Assembly: GCA_034003585.1 (NCBI GenBank)
Contig: JAVEYH010000004.1
Coordinates: forward strand, 1-64,000
Source: JAPXSY01 sp034003585
GTDB lineage: Bacteria > Verrucomicrobiota > Kiritimatiellia > RFP12 > UBA1067
Length of the DNA: 64,000 nt
Direction of reading: 5' to 3'
Both the position numbers and the translations under genes were made by a program. This document shows, in pieces, positions 42,357 through 51,652 of this stretch (within the stretch, counting starts at the first letter, position 1; every line of letters begins with the position of its first letter). The notes under the pieces were generated by a model. It did no database searches and was not told the DNA's origin. It was given only the letters and a program-made list of their open reading frames with translations.

Positions 42357-45107
42357 TCAATGCCGTCCCGGCAACCCCTGTTCGCGCACGCCCGGCGCCT
42401 CGGTCACCGGCCACGTGGCGCGCAGCCGGTCCTGATATAAGCCGATCCGCTCCACCGGGATCGGCTTGAAGCCGAGTTTGAAGGCGGGCGACTCCGGCCT
42501 GAGCCGGTAGTCGTCCCGGTCCGGATCGACAAACAGCGGATCCGCGAGGATCGAGCGGGTGTCGAATCCCGCGGCCTGCCACCCCGACCACTCATCCATC
42601 AACTCCGCCTCCCGCAGCTCGGCCCCGTCCAGCCAGACCGGGCCTTTGCCGTTAAAGGCCGTCACCCGCAGACAGAGCGTCTTCAGCGCCGGGTCGTATC
42701 CCGGTTCGCCCGCGCCGGGCAGGCGGAAACAGAACGTGTGGCACGCCCACTCCGGACCGGCGGGAACATGCTTTTCGTGGACATGCCAGGAGCGGTTGGT
42801 CCCGCGCGCCCGGTCGGTTTCCGCCATCAGCCGCACCGGGGTGTCGCGCCGCAGCGCCCGCGTTTGGATCCGGCATTGGTACGCGGCGCCGGCCCTCACC
42901 GGCACCGGAGCGCTCGACAGGGTGACCCATCCCCGTGTGCGTTGAATCCCGCCGGTGGGCGCGAGGGCGGTGAGGCACACGGCGCGCGCGCCCGCCGCGC
43001 GCGTCCCGCTCGTCAGGGCCGCGCCGCCCCCGAAGGGCATGAGGCCGCTGACCTCCCATCCCTGCGGCGCGCCGTTCGTGCCGGCCGCCTCGAATCCGGG
43101 ATTCGTAAGCAGATTCGGCCCGCGCACGGATGCGGCCTGCAGCCAGCCGGTCCGGGGCGTGTGTCCGCCGTGCCAGATGAGATTGCGGTCGAACACGTTC
43201 TCCTGCGGAAAGTCGTTCCGGCTCAACCGGTACAGCGCGGACGCCGGGTCCCGATAGGCGATGATGTTGCGTTCAAACCGGTTGCCCGACATGCGCCAGG
43301 CGGTTTCCAGCTCCATCTTGCCGATTTCCGGAATCTTCGCGTAGGCGGGCAGGCCGCGAAACCGCGCGAAGGTCTGCAGATGGCGCGTGACCACGTCCGA
43401 AGACGGGTCATGGCCGGAGAAGGTGACCTGCCGCAAGCCGTGTTCGACGAGGATGTTGTTTTCGATACGGTTATCGCGTCCGGCATGGACAAACACGCCG
43501 CCGAGCGCCGAACGCGCCAAAATGTTGCCGTACACCCGCGTGCCGCTGTGATCATCGTCCAGATAGATGCAGCACGAACTGTGCGGCCAGCCCCAGGTGC
43601 CGTCCGCATGCCGACCGTACCCCATCACGTCATGAATGAAATTGTGGCGGATGACCTGCCCCCGGATGTGCCAGTTGCCGCCGTTGTAGTAGCCGCCGGT
43701 ATCTTCGGTCTCCAGATTCGTGTGCCGGATGTGGTTGTACTCGACCAGGCAGTCATTGCCGCCGCCGTAGATGCCGCTGCGCGTGGTGTCGTGAATCAGG
43801 TTGTGCGAAACGCGCAGCCCGACACCCCGCATCACCACTCCCGCGGCATGGCCGTTCAGGGCGCCGACATGATGGATGTAGTTGTTGTCCACGACATGCC
43901 CAGCCGGCGCGAGGGTCTCCGGGTCGCCCCCGGCGATCACAATTCCCTGGCCGCAGGTGTCCCACACGTCATTGCCGATTACCGCGCAGGCCTTTCCTTC
44001 CTCGATCCGGACAGCGGCGTACCCGCCGATCCCGTGAATGCGGTTGCCGGCGATCAGGCAGTTGGTCGCGGCCGTGACCGTGACGCCATACCCGTCACAT
44101 TCGGCGATCTCGAAACCGCGCAGGGTGATCCACGCCGCGCCGGGGTTGATCCGGATCAGATCCCCGATGACCGGCACGCGGATCTCGGCGCCGTCCAAGG
44201 GGCCGGGGGGCCAGAAATAAAGCCGGTTGGCCGCCGCATCGTGGTACCACTCGCCCGGCGCGTCCAACTCCTCGAACAGGCCGCGCACATAATAGCGGTC
44301 GCCCGGCCGGATCGTTTGCGACGCCTGCGAAACAATATCGCGTGTCAGCGTGATCTGCCGCCGCGCCGCATCAACCGACCGGATCGGCACCCGGCCGCTG
44401 CGCCAGTTGTAGCGGGGGAAGAGAATTACCTCTCCCTCCTGGGGCCGGGCCCAGCTCCGCCAGTCCCCGGGTTTGCAGGTGACCACGCGCCGCGTCTCAT
44501 TCGGGAGGGTCGCGGACTTGCGCACGGGGTCGCCCGCCACATACGCGAACCCGCCGCCGTGCGGGTTGGCGGGATCGGCATTCGGATAGCGGGCGAGCGG
44601 TTGCCGCGTCCCGCAGAAAAAGAGCTGGCTGAGCCGCGCGCCCGCGGGCAACGGCAGCGTCAGCGGGGCCTGCAGGACTTTTCCCGCATGCGGCTCGAAC
44701 CCCGTCACCCGGCGGGCGCCCGAGAGCAGGGGCCGTTCACCCGTTTCGGCGCGGTACACCACCGGCGCCTCCGCCGTGCCGCCATCCTCTGCCGACAGCT
44801 CGAAGGTTTGCGACAGCGCAAAACACCCGCCGCGCACAATGACCGCCGCACCGCCCGCGGGCAGGCCGCCCGCGATCCGCGCCGCGCGGATCGCGTCCCG
44901 CGCGCGCTCCAAGGATGCGAAGGGGCGCACCCGGGTTCCCGGATTGGCGTCCGAACCGTCCGGCGCCACATAAAAACAGAGCGCGGGCTCGGGGGCCTCC
45001 GCAACCGCGGCGGCGTCCTGCGGGGAATGCCGGCAGCCCGCCACCATCAGACACGCCAGAAAACCGGCACCGACACCCGGACAGAGAAAGCCTGGCTTCC
45101 GCAGCAT
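42357..45107 (-). CDS. Right-handed beta-helix lipoprotein with C-terminal carbohydrate-binding-like domain
   Basis: A 916-residue predicted lipoprotein with lipobox LMVAGC (Cys25). It opens with the family phrase FYVAPDGSDANPGTRVRPF at about 45-63. Parallel beta-helix coils run from about 320 to 560, with turns such as NCLIAGNRIHGIGGYAAVRI and NNYIHHVGALNGHAAGV. A jelly-roll-like domain (about 680-860) begins NLLTNPGFEAAGTNG. The end DYRLRPESPAFKLGFKPIP is shared with many PVC beta-helix proteins. It may be a polysaccharide lyase or glycosidase; no catalytic residues can be assigned. GGGAGG precedes the ATG, and the gene follows the oxidoreductase by 13 bp. Confidence 0.82.
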   Translation of the reverse strand: MLRKPGFLCPGVGAGFLACLMVAGCRHSPQDAAAVAEAPEPALCFYVAPDGSDANPGTRVRPFASLERARDAIRAARIAGGLPAGGAAVIVRGGCFALSQTFELSAEDGGTAEAPVVYRAETGERPLLSGARRVTGFEPHAGKVLQAPLTLPLPAGARLSQLFFCGTRQPLARYPNADPANPHGGGFAYVAGDPVRKSATLPNETRRVVTCKPGDWRSWARPQEGEVILFPRYNWRSGRVPIRSVDAARRQITLTRDIVSQASQTIRPGDRYYVRGLFEELDAPGEWYHDAAANRLYFWPPGPLDGAEIRVPVIGDLIRINPGAAWITLRGFEIAECDGYGVTVTAATNCLIAGNRIHGIGGYAAVRIEEGKACAVIGNDVWDTCGQGIVIAGGDPETLAPAGHVVDNNYIHHVGALNGHAAGVVMRGVGLRVSHNLIHDTTRSGIYGGGNDCLVEYNHIRHTNLETEDTGGYYNGGNWHIRGQVIRHNFIHDVMGYGRHADGTWGWPHSSCCIYLDDDHSGTRVYGNILARSALGGVFVHAGRDNRIENNILVEHGLRQVTFSGHDPSSDVVTRHLQTFARFRGLPAYAKIPEIGKMELETAWRMSGNRFERNIIAYRDPASALYRLSRNDFPQENVFDRNLIWHGGHTPRTGWLQAASVRGPNLLTNPGFEAAGTNGAPQGWEVSGLMPFGGGAALTSGTRAAGARAVCLTALAPTGGIQRTRGWVTLSSAPVPVRAGAAYQCRIQTRALRRDTPVRLMAETDRARGTNRSWHVHEKHVPAGPEWACHTFCFRLPGAGEPGYDPALKTLCLRVTAFNGKGPVWLDGAELREAELMDEWSGWQAAGFDTRSILADPLFVDPDRDDYRLRPESPAFKLGFKPIPVERIGLYQDRLRATWPVTEAPGVREQGLPGRH

Positions 45108-45120
45108 ACACGCCTCCCGT

Positions 45121-46518
45121 TCAGACCGCGAGCGACCAGGGTTTGCGGTAGGCCACCCCCAGCAGACGATCCGCCTCCGGATCGTTCAGGAACCGTTCCG
45201 CAACCGGATCCCATTTGAGGGTCTTGCGCCCGAGACGCAGTCCGATGTTCGCCAGGTGCGCGATGGTGATCGTGCGGTGGCCGGTCTCGCACGGCGAGAT
45301 CACCGGTTTGCCGGTCAGGATCCCCTCGATGAAATTCCGCTCGTGGTTGCCGCTCACGTAGAGCTTCACCTCGTCATCGCGGATTTTCTCGCGGATCATC
45401 TCGGCCGGCGTGGTCTCCAATTTCCCGGCGCACACATACAGCTTCCGGTCGTTCTCGCCGTGGAATCGGAGAAAGCGGTTCTGCTTCTCGCCGAACTCCG
45501 TGGAGGCGTGGACGCGCGTGCCGTCGGCATACACGATCTCAAAGCTGTATCGGGGCGCGACATTGTAGAGGCTCTCCGGCCGGTCCAGCTCGCCCCAGAG
45601 GTTCTCGATCGCGACCGGCCCGGTCTCATCCGTTCCCAAAGCCCATTGGAGCACATCGATGAAGTGCGCCCCGTGATCGGTCAGCATGCCGCCGCCGTAG
45701 TCGAAGTTGTTGCGCCACTGCATCGGCAGATGCAGCTTCGGAATGTACGGGCGGACCGGCGCGGGGCCGAGCCAGAGGTCGAAATCCACATAGGGCGGCG
45801 GCTGGGGCCAGGGCGTTTCGCTGAGCTGCGCCTCGGTTTTGCCGAAGGTCCGCAACGTGCCCGGAAGCCCCAGTTCGATCTTGTGCAGCCTGCCGAGACG
45901 ACGGTTGCGGATGAACTCCGCCGCGATCCGGCGGTACGGGTCGCTCGAACGGCCCTGCGAGCCGGTCTGGAACACGACCCCGTGCTTCCGGACCGCCTCG
46001 CACAGGGCCCGCCCCTCCGCCACACTGTTCGCCAGCGGCTTCTGCCCGTAGATGTGCTTGCCTTTGCGCGCCGCCCAGATTCCGATCAGCGCGTGCCAGT
46101 GGTCCGGAGTGGTCACGCACACCGCGTCCAGTCCGCGGTCATCGAGCATCTCCCGGAAATCCGCGAACGCGCGGCAGCCGTTGTAGCCGGCCTTGCCCTC
46201 TCGCTCCGCGTAAAACGCATTCACCTGGCGCCGTCCCGGTTCGCGCCCGCCGGGCATTTCCGCCTTGTATCCGTAACACGGGCCTTCCGACACCGGATCG
46301 CAGACTGAGACCACCTGCACGTTGTCCAGGTTCAGGAAATTCTTGAGGTTGGCGTTCAGCCCCATCACGCCGCACCCGATCAGACCGAGCGTGACGCGGC
46401 CGGACGGCACGGGCCGTTTGGCCGCGCGTCCTTTGTAGGCGACGCACCCCGACGGAATCACAACCGGCGCCGCCAGCGCCCAACCCGTTCCGGCCTTGAG
46501 AAATGCCCGACGCCTCAT
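45121..46518 (-). CDS. Tat-exported Gfo/Idh/MocA-family oxidoreductase
   Basis: A 465-residue NAD(P)-dependent sugar or glycoside oxidoreductase. A twin-arginine leader is visible at the start (MRRRAFLKAGTGWALAAP). The dinucleotide loop is LGLIGCGVMGLN. The family motif EKP appears as QKP (HIYGQKPLANS) and keeps the Lys. CVTTPDHWHALIG is the usual substrate-side signature in PVC members. The C-terminal beta-sheet domain contains GGMLTDHGAHFIDVLQWALG, with the conserved DxxxH. It is the first gene of the leftward cluster, divergent from the XylR-type regulator. It probably acts on a sugar released outside the cytoplasm. Confidence 0.88.
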   Translation of the reverse strand: MRRRAFLKAGTGWALAAPVVIPSGCVAYKGRAAKRPVPSGRVTLGLIGCGVMGLNANLKNFLNLDNVQVVSVCDPVSEGPCYGYKAEMPGGREPGRRQVNAFYAEREGKAGYNGCRAFADFREMLDDRGLDAVCVTTPDHWHALIGIWAARKGKHIYGQKPLANSVAEGRALCEAVRKHGVVFQTGSQGRSSDPYRRIAAEFIRNRRLGRLHKIELGLPGTLRTFGKTEAQLSETPWPQPPPYVDFDLWLGPAPVRPYIPKLHLPMQWRNNFDYGGGMLTDHGAHFIDVLQWALGTDETGPVAIENLWGELDRPESLYNVAPRYSFEIVYADGTRVHASTEFGEKQNRFLRFHGENDRKLYVCAGKLETTPAEMIREKIRDDEVKLYVSGNHERNFIEGILTGKPVISPCETGHRTITIAHLANIGLRLGRKTLKWDPVAERFLNDPEADRLLGVAYRKPWSLAV

Positions 46519-46576
46519 CGTCCGTCCCCTTTCATTCAAATTACGTTCATGCGTCACCCCCCCGTTCGGGAGGTCC

Positions 46577-46627
46577 CTTTGACAACCAATAAGCACTGTA
46601 CCGGAGAGGAGGGAAAGCCGCAATTTC
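46577..46627 (-). promoter_or_regulatory. Candidate promoter of the carbohydrate cluster
   Basis: Within this divergent spacer, on the minus strand, a TTGCGG hexamer is followed after 17 bp by TACAGT, upstream of the oxidoreductase gene. The match is modest (-35 three of six). The regulator encoded on the other strand would be expected to bind in this spacer; no clear direct repeat was identified. Confidence 0.3.
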
Positions 46628-46700
46628 TAAAAACCGCGTTTGACTTATGTTTTCGCGACATCTTTTTTTTGCGCTTGCAATCAACCCCGAATCCGGGAAA

Positions 46701-47930
46701 ATGGCCTTTGTGATTAAAACCATCCGCATCACCGTGCCGCAGGTGGCCGTACTGCTGGAAACGTCACACGGCGTTTCCCGCATGGAGTTGCAGGGCATTC
46801 TGAAATACGCGCGGGTGCACGGGCCGTGGAGCATCCATAACACGCTGGGGGGCACCCGCGACCTGAAGGTGCCGGACCTGCGCCATTGGAAAGGCGACGG
46901 CATCATCGGCCGCGTCACGACCGGCGCCATCGCGCGCGACATCCTCGCCTCGCGACTGCCGGCCGTGCTGTTCAACCCGGGCGAACCGTTCCTGAACCGC
47001 GCGCACCCGCTCTCGAAATGCAGCCGCACCCGCAGCGACAATGTGGCGATCGGACGGTTGGCGGCCGAATATTTCATGCGGCGCGGCTTCGCGCAGTACG
47101 CCTACGTCGGCGAGCCGGGAGGCATCAGTTGGTCCGTATGGCGCCAGGAGGCGTATGCGGCCCGGCTGGAGGAGGCGGGGCATTGCTGCCTCGCCTATCC
47201 CCTGCCGCCGAGAACCCGAAAGGCCTGGGACATCGAGCGAACGCTCCTCTGCGCCTGGCTGCGGCGGCTGCCGAAACCGGTGGCGGTTTTCGCGGCCAAC
47301 GACCGCCGCGCGCAGCAGGTGCTCGACGCGTGCCTTGTCTCGGATATCGCGGTCCCGTACGAGGCGGCCGTGCTGGGCGTCACCAACGACCTGCTGATCT
47401 GCGAGACCTCGATCCCGCCGCTCTCCAGCATCGCCCTCGATACCGAGCGGGCGGGATATGAGGCGGCCCGCATGCTGGACGAGCGGATGCACAACCCGCG
47501 CATTCCCCGTGAGGTCTTCACTTACGGGCCGACCGGTGTGGTCACGCGCGCGTCGACCGAAGACCTGCGCGTGTCGGACAAACTGGTGATCCGCGCCCTG
47601 GAGTTCATCCGCGTCAACGGCGGACTGATGATCCGCGTCCCGGATGTCGCCGACCAACTGGGCGTCACCTGCCGCTGCCTCGAGCGCCGCTTCGCGCGAA
47701 CGGTCGGGCAGTCGGTCCACGAGACGATCCAGCACGCCCGGCTCACCTCGGTCTGCGCGATGCTGACGGAAACCGACCTGCCGCTTGCCGCGATCTCGAA
47801 GCGCTGCGGCTTCACCCTGCCGAACCACCTCTGCACCCTGTTCAAAACCCGGTTCGGCCTGACCATGCGCGAGTACCGCAAGCGCGAGCAGGCGCGGGCC
47901 GCCAACCACCCCCCCCTGCCCAGCACATGA
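46701..47930 (+). CDS. XylR-type AraC-family transcriptional regulator
   Basis: A 409-residue cytoplasmic regulator. The N-terminal two-thirds (about 10-295) is a LacI/periplasmic-binding-type sugar-sensing domain without its own helix-turn-helix; it includes RITVPQVAVLLETSHG, AAEYFMRRGFAQYAYVG and AVLGVTNDLLICETSIPPLS. The C-terminal AraC domain (about 305-400) has VPDVADQLGVTCRCLERRFA and ISKRCGFTLPNHLCTLFKTR. This is the XylR arrangement. It is transcribed away from the carbohydrate cluster and probably activates it when a sugar ligand is bound. The start is chosen at MAFVIKTIR; the ribosome site (GGGAAA) is weak. Confidence 0.87.
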   Translation: MAFVIKTIRITVPQVAVLLETSHGVSRMELQGILKYARVHGPWSIHNTLGGTRDLKVPDLRHWKGDGIIGRVTTGAIARDILASRLPAVLFNPGEPFLNRAHPLSKCSRTRSDNVAIGRLAAEYFMRRGFAQYAYVGEPGGISWSVWRQEAYAARLEEAGHCCLAYPLPPRTRKAWDIERTLLCAWLRRLPKPVAVFAANDRRAQQVLDACLVSDIAVPYEAAVLGVTNDLLICETSIPPLSSIALDTERAGYEAARMLDERMHNPRIPREVFTYGPTGVVTRASTEDLRVSDKLVIRALEFIRVNGGLMIRVPDVADQLGVTCRCLERRFARTVGQSVHETIQHARLTSVCAMLTETDLPLAAISKRCGFTLPNHLCTLFKTRFGLTMREYRKREQARAANHPPLPST

Positions 47931-48116
47931 CGGCTCGGCAAACCGTTGCCGCCCCTTCCCGCAGGGTGTCACAACTCCTCATTCCTCCTTCCTCGTTCCC
48001 GGTTTCCGTTCACGTACAGCAATTCTCATTATGGCCTTTTCCCCGGAATCGCTATCGGGATCGAAATCGATGAACCCCGCCTGGAACACCGGCTTCCCCA
48101 GATCCCGCGCGTTTGC

Positions 48117-48122
48117 TATGAT
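48117..48122 (+). promoter_or_regulatory. Candidate -10 element (TATGAT) six bases before the next ATG
   Basis: TATGAT ends 6 bp before the peptidase-like gene's ATG. Transcription would start at or very near the ATG, giving a leaderless message. No Shine-Dalgarno sequence is present in this interval, and no good -35 was found. Confidence 0.35.
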
Positions 48123-48128
48123 GCGGCC

Positions 48129-49730
48129 ATGTTGCGTTCCTTCCTGGCTGGCGCCGCGTTCCTGCTGACGTGCCTTTCCGCGTCCGGAGCGGCGGCGCGG
48201 TTCACGCCCCCCCGGAACTACCCGAACATCGGGCTGGAATTGCCGGGCCTCGATGCGGCGCGGGCCGATCCCGTGCCGATGCCGCAGGCGCAGACCTTTC
48301 TGTTCGCCGGCGACGGCACGCTGTCGCGCGAAGACCGCTTTCAGCCGTTCGAACTCTGGTACGGAGCGCAGTGTTGCGCGCGGTGGCGTGATGCGGCGGG
48401 CAACCGGCTCGTCCTCGGACGCGCCACCCGCCGGTTGCCGGCTTTTGCCGAAGAGACCGTTTCGCGTGAACGCTTCGAACAGGCACTGCGGGCCGGGGCC
48501 GGCAGCGGGGAAATCCGCGACCGCGAGACGCTCAACGAATGGGTCGCGACCTTCGCGGACACCCCGGTTTACGAGCCCGAGCCTTTGCGGCTGAACGCCT
48601 TCGCGCTGGACGAGGTCCTGTTCTATCCCTGCGGGGAGGCGGAGAAACTCGTCTACGCCTTCCTTCCCCGCCGCCGGGGCGCTGCCGCCCGGCCCGACTG
48701 GTTCTGCGTCACGTTCCACGCGCCCGGCGCGACTGACCCCAACGCGCTGCGCGAGCACTTCGAGGCGGCGTTCCTCTGTTCAATCAGCCAGCCCTCGCGC
48801 GCGGAGGCGGACCAGGGGCCACAGGCGGAAGAACTGGAGATCCGCGGCCCCGAGGGCGCGCGCCTCCCTGACCTGACGGACCATCCCGTGCGCCGCGAGG
48901 CGCGCAAGAGCGTGGAGAATTACGGCGACTGGTGGTTCGCGGAGACCGGGGACGCCATGATCCTGTCCGATGCCGACACCGATCTCGGCAAGCGCCTGAT
49001 CCAGACGCTGCAGGAGACGCTCCCCCCGCTGCGGCAGGCGTTCGCCCAACTGGTGCCGCCCCTCACGCGCGACCGCGACATCGCCCTGCTGCGCCTCTTC
49101 CAGCGGCGTCCCGACTACGCGCACTACACCGGTCCGGCGTACGCGTGGACCGGCGGCATGTGGATGCCCGGACGGCGCGAGCTGGTGTTGCCGCTGGACG
49201 CCGACCCCCAAGCCATCCTGCGCACGGTGCGGCACGAGTCCTTTCACCAGTACCTCTCGTTCGCCTACGGCATGGTGCCCGCCGCGCCCTGGTTCAATGA
49301 GGGCCACGCCTGTTTTTTCGAGAACGCCCGCACGGATGCGGAGGGGCGCGTGATCCTCGATGAGGACACCGACCGCGTCTTCCTGCTGCTGGACCATCTC
49401 GATACGGCGCTCACCCTCCTGCCCCACCTGCTGCACGCCTCCTACGAGGAGTTCTACGCCGGTCTCAGCACCGGCCGCCGCCTGAAGTACGCCATGGCGT
49501 GGGCTCTGGTCTACTACCTGCAGAAGGGCGCGCCGACCGAACGCAACACGCCCTTTCAGCAGATCCTGCCGGCGTATGCCGACGCGCTGGCGCGCGAGCT
49601 GGACGGCGCGAAGGCCACCGAGGCGGCTTTCGCCGGAGTGGATATGGCCGTTTTCCTCGACACCTTCCGCGAGTTCTGGTTGAAACGGCGCGGCACCGCC
49701 ATGCGCTACGACCCGCTGCAACAACGTTGA
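48129..49730 (+). CDS. Exported zinc-peptidase-like protein (DUF1570-type)
   Basis: A 534-residue secreted protein; the signal peptide MLRSFLAGAAFLLTCLSASG ends near residue 23. The first 300 residues have no recognised motif. The C-terminal part carries a gluzincin-type active site: HExxH at His369-Glu370-His373 (RHESFHQYLSF), followed by WFNEGHACFFE, whose Glu is the likely third zinc ligand. This matches the DUF1570 group common in PVC bacteria. The substrate is unknown. No ribosome site precedes the ATG. It stands alone between the regulator and the ferredoxin. Confidence 0.78.
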   Translation: MLRSFLAGAAFLLTCLSASGAAARFTPPRNYPNIGLELPGLDAARADPVPMPQAQTFLFAGDGTLSREDRFQPFELWYGAQCCARWRDAAGNRLVLGRATRRLPAFAEETVSRERFEQALRAGAGSGEIRDRETLNEWVATFADTPVYEPEPLRLNAFALDEVLFYPCGEAEKLVYAFLPRRRGAAARPDWFCVTFHAPGATDPNALREHFEAAFLCSISQPSRAEADQGPQAEELEIRGPEGARLPDLTDHPVRREARKSVENYGDWWFAETGDAMILSDADTDLGKRLIQTLQETLPPLRQAFAQLVPPLTRDRDIALLRLFQRRPDYAHYTGPAYAWTGGMWMPGRRELVLPLDADPQAILRTVRHESFHQYLSFAYGMVPAAPWFNEGHACFFENARTDAEGRVILDEDTDRVFLLLDHLDTALTLLPHLLHASYEEFYAGLSTGRRLKYAMAWALVYYLQKGAPTERNTPFQQILPAYADALARELDGAKATEAAFAGVDMAVFLDTFREFWLKRRGTAMRYDPLQQR

Positions 49731-49739
49731 GATTTTCAT

Positions 49740-49769
49740 TTGCGCGGCCCGGCGGCCATCCGCTATCAT
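49740..49769 (+). promoter_or_regulatory. Candidate promoter for the ferredoxin gene
   Basis: TTGCGC (49740-49745) and TATCAT (49764-49769) are 18 bp apart, about 80 bp upstream of the ferredoxin ATG. Confidence 0.4.
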
Positions 49770-49849
49770 ACCCCCATTCATCAACGGTTCCGGCGTGACG
49801 GCCGCCCGCATGCGCGCGGGATCCGGCACGGCCACCCAAGGAGGACATC

Positions 49850-50020
49850 ATGGCTTATCAGATCACAGACAAGTGCGTGGCGTGCGGACTCTGCAAAGAC
49901 GCGTGCCCGGTGGAGGCGATCAGCGAAGGCGCCCCGATCTACACGATCGACGCCGACAAGTGCATCGACTGCGGCGCCTGCGCGGGCGAGTGCCCGAACG
50001 AGGCGATCATCGCGGGCTGA
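49850..50020 (+). CDS. Small 2[4Fe-4S] ferredoxin
   Basis: A 56-residue clostridial-type ferredoxin starting MAYQITDKCVACG. Two complete CxxCxxCxxxCP clusters are present, CVACGLCKDACP and CIDCGACAGECP, with the internal two-fold symmetry of the family. AAGGAGG lies directly upstream and a strong terminator 32 bp downstream, so it is a single-gene unit. It carries low-potential electrons in the cytoplasm, which fits an anaerobic or facultatively anaerobic lifestyle. Confidence 0.96.
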   Translation: MAYQITDKCVACGLCKDACPVEAISEGAPIYTIDADKCIDCGACAGECPNEAIIAG

Positions 50021-50051
50021 TTTCCGCGCGGATTGGGTCGGACAACAAGGG

Positions 50052-50080
50052 CGGCAGGTCTATCCTGCCGTCTTTTTTTT
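50052..50080 (+). terminator. Intrinsic terminator after the ferredoxin
   Basis: CGGCAGG and CCTGCCG form a 7-bp stem around TCTAT, followed by TCTTTTTTTT. Confidence 0.9.
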
Positions 50081-50164
50081 CGTTTTTTCCGGGGTTCCTC
50101 CGCGGGGTTTCCCCTTGAACCGGAGGGAACGACACGCTACGCTATCGGCCATCGGGTCTTCGTT

Positions 50165-51652
50165 ATGCGGTACGCGATCGTTTCCGACATCCACGCGAAT
50201 TTCACGGCCTGGCGGACCGTGCTGGCCGACATCGCCGACATCCGGGCGGATCAGATCATCTGCCTCGGCGACGTGGTGGGGTATGGCCCGCAGCCTGTGG
50301 CCGTGCTGGAGTCGGTTTACCGGACCGTGCATGTGACGCTGATGGGCAACCACGACGCGGCGGTCTGCGGCCGGCTGGATCCCGGGCTGTTCCAGCCGCA
50401 TGCCCGCGCCGCCGTGCTGCGCCACCGCGCGCAACTTTCCGCCGCGGGCATCGCGTGGCTCGAACGGCTCCCGCTGGTCCTGACCGCGCCGGAGTTCCGT
50501 TGCGCGCATGGGGACTTCTCCAACCCGCCCGCCTTTTACTACATCCTCGACGAGCAGGACGCGTGCCCGTCGTGGCAGGCCACGCGGGAACCGCTGCTCT
50601 TCGCGGGACACACCCATCTGCCGGGCATCCATGTCAGCGGACCGAGCGGGCGGGCCCATTTTTTGGAACCCCGCGACTTCACGCTCGAACCGGGAAAACG
50701 GTATATCGTCAATCCGGGCAGTGTGGGGTATCCGCGAACAGGGCCGTTCCGTTCCTCCTACTGCCTGTACGACGATCAGGCCGGGACCGTCGTGTTCCGC
50801 CAGCTCCCGTTCGACGATGAGGCCTACCGCGCGGCCCTGCGCGAGGCGGGCCTGGAAGGCGCGCCATGGCTGGAGCGGTTGGCGTTGCGCCGTCACCGTC
50901 CCGCGGTCCGCGCGCGGCTCTCCTTCGCGAACCCGGTCACGGCGAGCCAATCGGGGCGACTGTCCGCGTGCCGTCGCGGTGCGGCGGCACGGGCCGCGCG
51001 CCGCCTCGCGTTCGGTCTTCTGGTGTTCGGGGCCGCGGGAACCGGGGGCCGCCTCGCCTTCCGTGCCGGACACTCCGCGGCCGAAGCCCCCCCCATGATG
51101 CCGGACTTCGAGCTGCCGGTACGGGCCGCCGAGCCCCTGATGTTCTCCGGAGAGAACCTGCTGCCGCCGTTGCCGGAGTCCATCGCCCCGGACCGACGGC
51201 TCGACGGGTGGCGCTACGCCTTGGAGGAGCGCGGCCGGCAGACGCTTGCCCTCGGACTGCGCGACGGCGGGCTCACGCTGGTGGTGCGGCATGACGGCAC
51301 CCGGCGTTTCCAGTTGGAATCCCCGCTGATCGATCTGGCGGGGACCCGGATCACGGCTGTGCGCCTGGCCGCGCGCGTGCGGAAACCCGGGCCGTTCGCG
51401 GGGTCCGCCACCGTCCAACTGGTCACCTACACCCGTCTGCCGCATGACCTGCTGCAGCGGGGCCGCACCGAACAGTACGAGTTGCGCACCGCGCGGCGCC
51501 GACTCGCGCCGCCCGGGGCCGAACGCAATGTGCGGATCCGGCTCGGCCGCGCCGTCACACATGTGCGTTTCCGTGTGGAGGCCACCTTCGACGGGGTTCT
51601 GGAAATCGAACAGCCCTCCCTTCGCGCGGAACCGGAAGGACACACACCATGA
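50165..51652 (+). CDS. Calcineurin-type metallophosphatase with membrane segment and C-terminal beta domain
   Basis: A 495-residue protein. The N-terminal YfcE/ApaH-like phosphoesterase domain (1-235) has all five metal motifs: SDIHANF, CLGDVVGYG, GNHDAAV, CAHGDF and FAGHTHLPG. A basic linker is followed by a hydrophobic segment at about 285-305 (RRLAFGLLVFGAAGTGGRLA). A 190-residue all-beta C-terminal part with no known motif then follows. With no N-terminal signal, the phosphatase would be cytoplasmic and the C-terminus outside. The start MRYAIVSDIH has no strong ribosome site. The stop overlaps the exonuclease start (ATGA). Confidence 0.8.
   Translation: MRYAIVSDIHANFTAWRTVLADIADIRADQIICLGDVVGYGPQPVAVLESVYRTVHVTLMGNHDAAVCGRLDPGLFQPHARAAVLRHRAQLSAAGIAWLERLPLVLTAPEFRCAHGDFSNPPAFYYILDEQDACPSWQATREPLLFAGHTHLPGIHVSGPSGRAHFLEPRDFTLEPGKRYIVNPGSVGYPRTGPFRSSYCLYDDQAGTVVFRQLPFDDEAYRAALREAGLEGAPWLERLALRRHRPAVRARLSFANPVTASQSGRLSACRRGAAARAARRLAFGLLVFGAAGTGGRLAFRAGHSAAEAPPMMPDFELPVRAAEPLMFSGENLLPPLPESIAPDRRLDGWRYALEERGRQTLALGLRDGGLTLVVRHDGTRRFQLESPLIDLAGTRITAVRLAARVRKPGPFAGSATVQLVTYTRLPHDLLQRGRTEQYELRTARRRLAPPGAERNVRIRLGRAVTHVRFRVEATFDGVLEIEQPSLRAEPEGHTP

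Noticed and set aside
42738..45218. 826-codon plus-strand frame opposite the beta-helix lipoprotein
   Set aside because: No start signal and no domain; the minus strand has a lipobox and family motifs.
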